NCBI RefSeq assembly: GCF_051014685.1
Contig: NW_027479527.1
Span: 41,110 to 105,109, forward strand
Direction of reading: 5' to 3'
Length of the DNA: 64,000 bases
Source: Ptiloglossa arizonensis
Taxonomy: Eukaryota; Arthropoda; Insecta; Hymenoptera; Colletidae
Shown here piece by piece: positions 51,981-61,100 of the stretch. The position numbers were made by a program, and so were the translations under genes. How positions within the stretch are numbered: position 1 is the stretch's first letter; each line of letters begins with the position of its first letter. The notes beneath the pieces are model-generated. The model was not told the origin of the DNA. It searched no databases and saw only the letters and a list, made by a program, of their open reading frames with translations.

Positions 51981-54900
51981 TAGGCCATTCTGGTTAAGCG
52001 TTTGGAGCAGCAGAAGTGCGAAAAATTTGTTGTCTTCTGAACCATTTCTTAGCTTCAAACTCCCATATCTCGCGAACGGATTGACGTAACCCAAAAATTC
52101 CTGTTGCATCTGTAAGTAGAAATTCGCCCGATTACAACGGTATGTGTATTTTTTCCCTAGGCCATTCTGGTTAAGCGTTTGGAACAGCAGAATTGCGAAA
52201 AATTTTTTGCCTTCTCAACCATTTCTTGTCTTCAAACTCCCATATCACGCGAACGGATTGACCTAACCCAAAAATTCCTGTTGCGTCTGAAAGTAGAAAC
52301 TCGCCCGATTACAACGCTATGTGTATTTTTTCCCTAGGCCATTCTGGTTAAGCGTTTGGAGCAGCAGAATTGCGAAAAATTTTTTGCCTTCTCTACCATT
52401 TCTTGGCTTCAAACTCCCATATCTCGCGAACGGATTCACCTAACCCAAAAATTCCTATAGCATCTGAAAGTAGAAACTCGCCCGGTTACAACGGTATGTG
52501 TATTTTTTCCCTAGGCCATTCTGGTTAAGCGTTTGGAGCAGCAGAATTGTGAAAAATTTTTTGCCTTCACAACCATTTCCTGTCTTCAAACTCCCATATC
52601 TCGCGAACGGATTGTCCTAACCCAAAAATTCCTATTGCATCTGAAAGTAGAAACTCGCCCGATTACAACGGTATGTGTATTTTTTCCCTAGGCCATTCTG
52701 GTTAAGCGTTTGGAGCAGCAGAAGTGCGAAAAATTTGTTGCGTTCTCAACCATTTCTTAGCTTCAAACTCCCAAATCTCGCGAACGGATTGACGTCACCA
52801 AAAAATTCCTGTTGCATCTGAAAGTAGAAACTCGCCCGATTACAACGGTATGTGTATTTTTTCCCTAGGCCATTCTGGTTAAGCGTTCGGAGCAGCAGAA
52901 TTGCGAAAAATTTTTTGCATTCTCATCCATTTCTTGTGTTCAAACTCCCATATCTCGCGAACGGATTGACCTAACCCAAAAATTCCTATTGCTTCTGAAA
53001 GTAGAAACTCGCCCGATTACAACGGTATGTGTATTTTTTCCCTAGGCCATTCTGGTTAAGCGTTTGGAGCAGCAGAATTGCGAAAAATTTTTTGCCTTCT
53101 CAACCATTTCTTGTGTTCAAACACCCATATCTCGCGAACGGATTGACCTAACCCAAAAATTCCTATTGCTTCTGAAAGTAGAAACTCGCCCGATTACAAC
53201 GCTATGTGTATTTTTTCCCTAGGCCATTCTGGTTAAGCGTTTGGAGAAGCAGAAGTGCGAAAAATTTGTTGTCTTCTCAACCATTTCTTAGCTTCAAACT
53301 CCTATATCTCGCGAACGGATTGACCAAACCCAGACGTTCCTGCTGCGTCTGAAAGTAGAAACTCGCCCGATTACAACGGTATGTGTATTTTTTCCCTAGG
53401 CCATTCTGGTTAAGCGTTCGGAGCAGCAGAATTGCGAAAAATTTTTTGCCTTCTCAACCATTTCTTGTCTTCAAACTCCCATATCTCGCGAACGGATTGA
53501 CCTAACCTAAAAATTCCTATTGCATCTGAAAGTAGAAACTCGCCCGATTACAACGGTATGTGTATTTTTTCCCTAGGCCATTCTGGTTAAGCGTTTGAAG
53601 CAGCAGAATTGCGAAAAATTTTTTGCCTTCTCAACCATTTCTTGGATTCAAACTCCCATATCTCGCGAACGGATTGACCTAACCCAAAAATTCCTATTGC
53701 ATCTGAAAGTAGAAACTCGCCCGATTACAACGGTATGTGTATTTTTTCCCTAGGCCATTCTAGTTAAGCGTTTGGAGCAGCAGAATTGTGAAAAATTGTT
53801 TGCCTTCTCTACCATTTCTTGGCTTCAAACTCCCATATCTCGCGAACGGATTGACCTAACCCAAAAATTCCTATTGCATCTGAAAGTAGAAACTCGCCCG
53901 ATTACAACGGTATGTGTATTTTTTCTCTAGGCTATTCTGGTTAAGCGTTTGGGGCAGCAGAATTGCGAAAAATTTTTTGCCTTCTCAACCATTTCTTGGC
54001 TTCAACCTCCCATATCTCGCGAACGGATTGACCTAACCCAAAAATTCCAATTGCATCTGAAAGTAGAAACTCGCCCGATTACAACGGTATGTGTATTTTT
54101 TCCCTAGGCCATTCTGGTTAAGCGTTCGGAGCAGCAGAATTGCGAAAAATTTTTTGCCTTCTCAACCATTTCTTGGCTTCAAACTCCCATATCTCGCAAA
54201 CGGATTGACCTAACCCAATAATTCCTGTTGCGTCTGAAAGTAGAAACTCGCCCGGTTACAACGGTATGTGTAATTTTTCCCTAGGACATTCTGGTTAAGC
54301 GTTTGGAGCAGCAGAAGTGCGAGAAATTTGTTGTCTTCTCAACCATTTCTTAGCTTCAAACTCCCATATCTCGCGAACGGATTGACGTAACCCAAAAATT
54401 CCTGTTGCATCTGAAAGTAGAAACTCGCCCGATTACAACGGTGTGTGTATTTTTTCCCTAGGCCATTCTGGTTAAGCGTTTGGAGCAGCAGAAGTGCGAA
54501 AAATTTGTTGTCTTCTCAACCATTTCTTAGCTTCAAACTCCCATATCTCGCGAACGGATTGACCTAACCCAAAAATTCCTATTGCATCTGAAAGTAGAAA
54601 CTCGCCCGATTACAACGGTATGTGTATTTTTTCCCTAGGCCATTCTGGTTAAGCGTTTGGAGCAGCAGAATTGCGAAAAATTTTTTGCCTTCTCAACCAT
54701 TTCTTGGCTTCAAACTCCCATATCTCGCGAACGGATTGACCTAACCCAAAAATTACTGTTGCGTCTGAAAGTAGAAACTCGCCCGGTTACAACGGTATGT
54801 GTATTTTTTCCCTAGGCCATTGTGGTTAAGCGTTTGGAGCAGCAGAATTGGAAAAATTTTTTGCCTTCTCTACCATTTCTTGGCTTCAAACTCCCATATC

Positions 54901-57900
54901 TCGCGAACGGATTGACCTAACCCAAAAATTCCTATTGCGTCTGAAAGTAGAAACTCGCCCGATTACAACGGTATTTGTATTTTTTCCCTAGGCCATTCTG
55001 GTTAAGCGTTTGGAGCAGCAGAATTGCGAAAAATTTTTTGCCTTCTCAACCATTTCTTGGCTTCAAACTCCCATATCTCGCGAACGGATTGACCTAACCC
55101 AAAAATTCCTGTTGCGTCTGAAAGTAGAAACTCGCCCGGTTACAACGGTATGTGTATTTTCTCCCTAGGCCATTCTGGTTAAGCGTTTGGAGCAGCAGAA
55201 TTGTGAAAAATTTTTTGCCTTCACTACCATTTCTTGGCTTCAAACTTCCATATCTCGCGAACGGATTGATCTAACCCAAAAATTCCTATTGCATCTGAAA
55301 GTAGAAACTCACCCGATTACAACGGTATTTGTATTTTTTCCTTAGGCCATTCTGGTTAAGCGTTTGGAGCAGCAGAAGTGCGAAAAATTTGTTGTCTTGT
55401 CAACCATTTCTTAGCTTCAGACTCCTATATCTCGCGAACGGATTGACCAAACCCAGATTTTCCTGCTGCGTCTGAAAGTAGAAACTCGCCCGATTACAAC
55501 GGTATTGTATTTTTTCCCTAGGCCATTCTGGTTAAGCGTTCGGAGCAGCAGAGTTGCGAAAAATTTTTTGCCTTCTCAACCATTTCTTGTCTTCAAACTC
55601 CCATATCTCGCGAACGGATTGACCTAACCAAAAAATTCCTATTGCATCTGAAAGTAGAAACTCGCCCGATTACAACGGTATGTGTATTTTTTCCCTAGGC
55701 CATTCTGGTTAAGCGTTTGGAGCAGCAGAATTGTGAACAATTTTTTGCCTTCTCTACCATTTCTTGGCTTCAAACTACCATATCTCGCGAACGAATTGAC
55801 CTAACCCAAAAATTCCTATTGCATCTGAAAGTAGAAACTCGCCCGATTACAACGGTATGTGTATGTTTTCCTTAGGCCATTCTGGTTAAGCGTTTGGAGC
55901 AGCAGAAGTGCGAAAAATTTGTTGTCTTCTGAACCATTTCTTAGCTTCAAACTCCCATATCTCGCGAACGGATTGACGTAACCCAAAAATTCCTGTTGCA
56001 TCTGTAAGTAGAAAATTCGCCCGATTACAACGGTATGTGTATTTTTTCCCTAGGCCATTCTGGTTAAGCGTTCGGAGCAGCAGAATTGCGAAAAATTTTT
56101 TGCCTTCTCAACCATTTCTTGTGTTCAAACACCCATATCTCGCGAACGGATTGACCTAACCCAAAAATTCCTATTGCTTCTGAAAGTAGAAACTCGCCCG
56201 ATTACAACGCTATGTGTATTTTTTCCCTAGGCCATTCTGGTTAAGCGTTTGGAACAGCAGAATTGCGAAAAATTTTTTGCCTTCTCAACCATTTCTTGTC
56301 TTCAAACTCCCATATCACGCGAACGGATTGACCTAACCCAAAAATTCCTGTTGCGTCTGAAAGTAGAAACTCGCCCGATTACAACGCTATGTGTATTTTT
56401 TCCCTAGGCCATTCTGGTTAAGCGTTTGGAGCAGCAGAATTGCGAAAAATTTTTTGCATTCTCTACCATTTCTTGGCTTCAAACTCCCATATCTCGCGAA
56501 CGGATTCACCTAACCCAAAAATTCCTATAGCATCTGAAAGTAGAAACTCGCCCGGTTACAACGGTATGTGTATTTTTTCCCTAGGCCATTCTGGTTAAGC
56601 GTTTGGAGCAGCAGAATTGTGAAAAATTTTTTGCCTTCACAACCATTTCCTGTCTTCAAACTCCCATATCTCGCGAACGGATTGTCCTAACCCAAAAATT
56701 CCTATTGCATCTGAAAGTAGAAACTCGCCCGATTACAACGGTATGTGTATTTTTTCCCTAGGCCATTCTGGTTAAGCGTTTGGAGCAGCAGAAGTGCGAA
56801 AAATTTGTTGCGTTCTCAACCATTTCTTAGCTTCAAACTCCCAAATCTCGCGAACGGATTGACGTCACCAAAAAATTCCTGTTGCATCTGAAAGTAGAAA
56901 CTCGCCCGATTACAACGGTATGTGTATTTTTTCCCTAGGCCATTCTGGTTAAGCGTTCGGAGCAGCAGAATTGCGAAAAATTTTTTGCATTCTCAACCAT
57001 TTCTTGTGTTCAAACTCCCATATCTCGCGAACGGATTGACCTAACCCAAAAATTCCTATTGCTTCTGAAAGTAGAAACTCGCCCGATTACAACGGTATGT
57101 GTATTTTTTCCCTAGGCCATTCTGGTTAAGCGTTTGGAGAGGCAGAATTGCGAAAAATTTTTTGCCTTCTCAACCATTTCTTGTGTTCAAACACCCATAT
57201 CTCGCGAACGGATTGACCTAACCCAAAAATTCCTATTGCTTCTGAAAGTAGAAACTCGCCCGATTACAACGCTATGTGTGTTTTTTCCCTAGGCCATTCT
57301 GGTTAAGCGTTTGGAGAAGCAGAAGTGCGAAAAATTTGTTGTCTTCTCAACCATTTCTTAGCTTCAAACTCCTATATCTCGCGAACGGATTGACCAAACC
57401 CAGACGTTCCTGCTGCGTCTGAAAGTAGAAACTCGCCCGATTACAACGGTATGTGTATTTTTTCCCTAGGCCATTCTGGTTAAGCGTTCGGAGCAGCAGA
57501 ATTGCGAAAAATTTCTTGCCTTCTCAACCATTTCTTGTCTTCAAACTCCCATATCTCGCGAACGGATTGACCTAACCTAAAAATTCCTATTGCATCTGAA
57601 AGTAGAAACTCGCCCGATTACAACGGTATGTGTATTTTTTCCCTAGGCCATTCTGGTTAAGCGTTTGAAGCAGCAGAATTGCGAAAAATTTTTTGCCTTC
57701 TCAACCATTTCTTGGATTCAAACTCCCATATCTCGCGAACGGATTGACCTAACCCAAAAATTCCTATTGCATCTGAAAGTAGAAACTCGCCCGATTACAA
57801 CGGTATGTGTATTTTTTCCCTAGGCCATTCTATTTAAGCGTTTGGAGCAGCAGAATTGTGAAAAATTGTTTGCCTTCTCTACCATTTCTTGGCTTCAAAC

Positions 57901-58157
57901 TCCCATATCTCGCGAACGGATTGACCTAACCCAAAAATTCCTATTGCATCTGAAAGTAGAAACTCGCCCGATTACAACGGTATGTGTATTTTTTCTCTAG
58001 GCTATTCTGGTTAAGCGTTTGGGGCAGCAGAATTGCGAAAAATTTTTTGCCTTCTCAACCATTTCTTGGCTTCAACCTCCCATATCTCGCGAACGGATTG
58101 ACCTAACCCAAAAATTCCAATTGCATCTGAAAGTAGAAACTCGCCCGATTACAACGG
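49486..58157 (+). repeat. 49-monomer (8.67 kb) tandem unit, copy 1
   Basis: Matches 58,158-64,000 at a constant 8,672 bp (49 x 177 minus 1). Shared singular markers are GAAACATTT (49,541 and 58,213), CTCATCCATT, GTAATTTTTCC (54,270 and 62,942), AATTGGAAAAATT (54,848 and 63,520) and CAAACTTCC (55,241 and 63,913). The only difference I saw is GCCGGATT near 50,182 against GCCCGATT. The left edge lies inside copy B of the 5.84 kb unit, so this duplication is the later event. The edge base is AACGCTATG (49,485) against AACGGTATG (58,157). Confidence 0.93.
52141..54126 (+). repeat. 11-monomer block repeated at 56,211-58,196
   Basis: Aligns at an offset of 4,070 bp (23 monomers minus 1) within the 8.67 kb unit. 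About six substitutions noticed, e.g. TTTGCCTTC versus TTTGCATTC (56,456), GGAGCAGC versus GGAGAGGC (57,138), GTGTATTT versus GTGTGTTT (57,279) and CTAGTTAAG versus CTATTTAAG (57,831). The left edge is AACGG (52,140) against AACGC (56,210). It is older than the 8.67 kb duplication because it is more diverged. Confidence 0.85.
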
Positions 58158-61100
58158 TATGTGTATTTTTTCCCTAGGCCATTCTGGTTAAGCGTTTGGA
58201 GCAGCAGAATTGCGAAACATTTTTTGCCTTCTCTACCATTTCTTGGCTTCAAACTCCCATATCTCGCGAACGGATTCACCTAACCCAAAAATTCCTATAG
58301 CATCTGAAAGTAGAAACTCGCCCGGTTACAACGGTATGTGTATTTTTTCCCTAGGCCATTCTGGTTAAGCGTTTGGAGCAGCAGAATTGTGAAAAATTTT
58401 TTGCCTTCACAACCATTTCCTGTCTTCAAACTCCCATATCTCGCGAACGGATTGTCCTAACCCAAAAATTCCTATTGCATCTGAAAGTAGAAACTCGCCC
58501 GATTACAACGGTATGTGTATTTTTTCCCTAGGCCATTCTGGTTAAGCGTTTGGAGCAGCAGAAGTGCGAAAAATTTGTTGCGTTCTCAACCATTTCTTAG
58601 CTTCAAACTCCCAAATCTCGCGAACGGATTGACGTCACCAAAAAATTCCTGTTGCATCTGAAAGTAGAAACTCGCCCGATTACAACGGTATGTGTATTTT
58701 TTCCCTAGGCCATTCTGGTTAAGCGTTCGGAGCAGCAGAATTGCGAAAAATTTTTTGCATTCTCAACCATTTCTTGTGTTCAAACTCCCATATCTCGCGA
58801 ACGGATTGACCTAACCCAAAAATTCCTATTGCTTCTGAAAGTAGAAACTCGCCCGATTACAACGGTATGTGTATTTTTTCCCTAGGCCATTCTGGTTAAG
58901 CGTTTGGAGCAGCAGAAGTGCGAAAAATTTGTTGCGTTCTCAACCATTTCTTAGCTTCAAACTCCCAAATCTCGCGAACGGATTGACGTCACCAAAAAAT
59001 TCCTGTTGCATCTGAAAGTAGAAACTCGCCCGATTACAACGCTATGTGTATTTTTTCCCTAGGCCATTCTGGTTAAGCGTTTGAAGCAGCAGAATTGCGA
59101 AAAATTTTTTGCCTTCTCAACCATTTCTTGGATTCAAACTCCCATATCTCGCGAACGGATTGACCTAACCCAAAAATTCCTATTGCATCTGAAAGTAGAA
59201 ACTCGCCCGATTACAACGGTATGTGTATTTTTTCCCTAGGCCATTCTAGTTAAGCGTTTGGAGCAGCAGAATTGTGAAAAATTGTTTGCCTTCTCTACCA
59301 TTTCTTGGCTTCAAACTCCCATATCTCGCGAACGGATTGACCTAACCCAAAAATTCCTATTGCATCTGAAAGTAGAAACTCGCCCGATTACAACGGTATG
59401 TGTATTTTTTCTCTAGGCTATTCTGGTTAAGCGTTTGGGGCAGCAGAATTGCGAAAAATTTTTTGCCTTCTCAACCATTTCTTGGCTTCAACCTCCCATA
59501 TCTCGCGAACGGATTGACCTAACCCAAAAATTCCAATTGCATCTGAAAGTAGAAACTCGCCCGATTACAACGGTATGTGTATTTTTTCCCTAGGCCATTC
59601 TGGTTAAGCGTTCGGAGCAGCAGAATTGCGAAAAATTTTTTGCCTTCTCAACCATTTCTTGGCTTCAAACTCCCATATCTCGCAAACGGATTGACCTAAC
59701 CCAATAATTCCTGTTGCGTCTGAAAGTAGAAACTCGCCCGGTTACAACGGTATGTGTATTTTTTCCCTAGGACATTCTGGTTAAGCGTTTGGAGCAGCAG
59801 AAGTGCGAGAAATTTGTTGTCTTCTCAACCATTTCTTAGCTTCAAACTCCCATATCTCGCGAACGGATTGACGTAACCCAAAAATTCCTGTTGCATCTGA
59901 AAGTAGAAACTCGCCCGATTACAACGGTGTGTGTATTTTCTCCCTAGGCCATTCTGGTTAAGCGTTTGGAGCAGCAGAATTGTGAAAAATTTTTTGCCTT
60001 CACTACCATTTCTTGGCTTCAAACTCCCATATCTCGCGAACGGATTGATCTAACCCAAAAATTCCTATTGCATCTGAAAGTAGAAACTCACCCGATTACA
60101 ACGGTATTTGTATTTTTTCCTTAGGCCATTCTGGTTAAGCGTTTGGAGCAGCAGAAGTGCGAAAAATTTGTTGTCTTGTCAACCATTTCTTAGCTTCAGA
60201 CTCCTATATCTCGCGAACGGATTGACCAAACCCAGATTTTCCTGCTGCGTCTGAAAGTAGAAACTCGCCCGATTACAACGGTATGTGTATTTTTTCCCTA
60301 GGCCATTCTGGTTAAGCGTTCGGAGCAGCAGAATTGCGAAAAATTTTTTGCCTTCTCAACCATTTCTTGTCTTCAAACTCCCATATCTCGCGAACGGATT
60401 GACCTAACCAAAAAATTCCTATTGCATCTGAAAGTAGAAACTCGCCCGATTACAACGGTATGTGTATTTTTTCCCTAGGCCATTCTGGTTAAGCGTTTGG
60501 AGCAGCAGAATTGTGAACAATTTTTTGCCTTCTCTACCATTTCTTGGCTTCAAACTACCATATCTCGCGAACGAATTGACCTAACCCAAAAATTCCTATT
60601 GCATCTGAAAGTAGAAACTCGCCCGATTACAACGGTATGTGTATGTTTTCCTTAGGCCATTCTGGTTAAGCGTTTGGAGCAGCAGAAGTGCGAAAAATTT
60701 GTTGTCTTCTGAACCATTTCTTAGCTTCAAACTCCCATATCTCGCGAACGGATTGACGTAACCCAAAAATTCCTGTTGCATCTGTAAGTAGAAATTCGCC
60801 CGATTACAACGGTATGTGTATTTTTTCCCTAGGCCATTCTGGTTAAGCGTTTGGAACAGCAGAATTGCGAAAAATTTTTTGCCTTCTCAACCATTTCTTG
60901 TCTTCAAACTCCCATATCACGCGAACGGATTGACCTAACCCAAAAATTCCTGTTGCGTCTGAAAGTAGAAACTCGCCCGATTACAACGCTATGTGTATTT
61001 TTTCCCTAGGCCATTCTGGTTAAGCGTTTGGAGCAGCAGAATTGCGAAAAATTTTTTGCCTTCTCTACCATTTCTTGGCTTCAAACTCCCATATCTCGCG

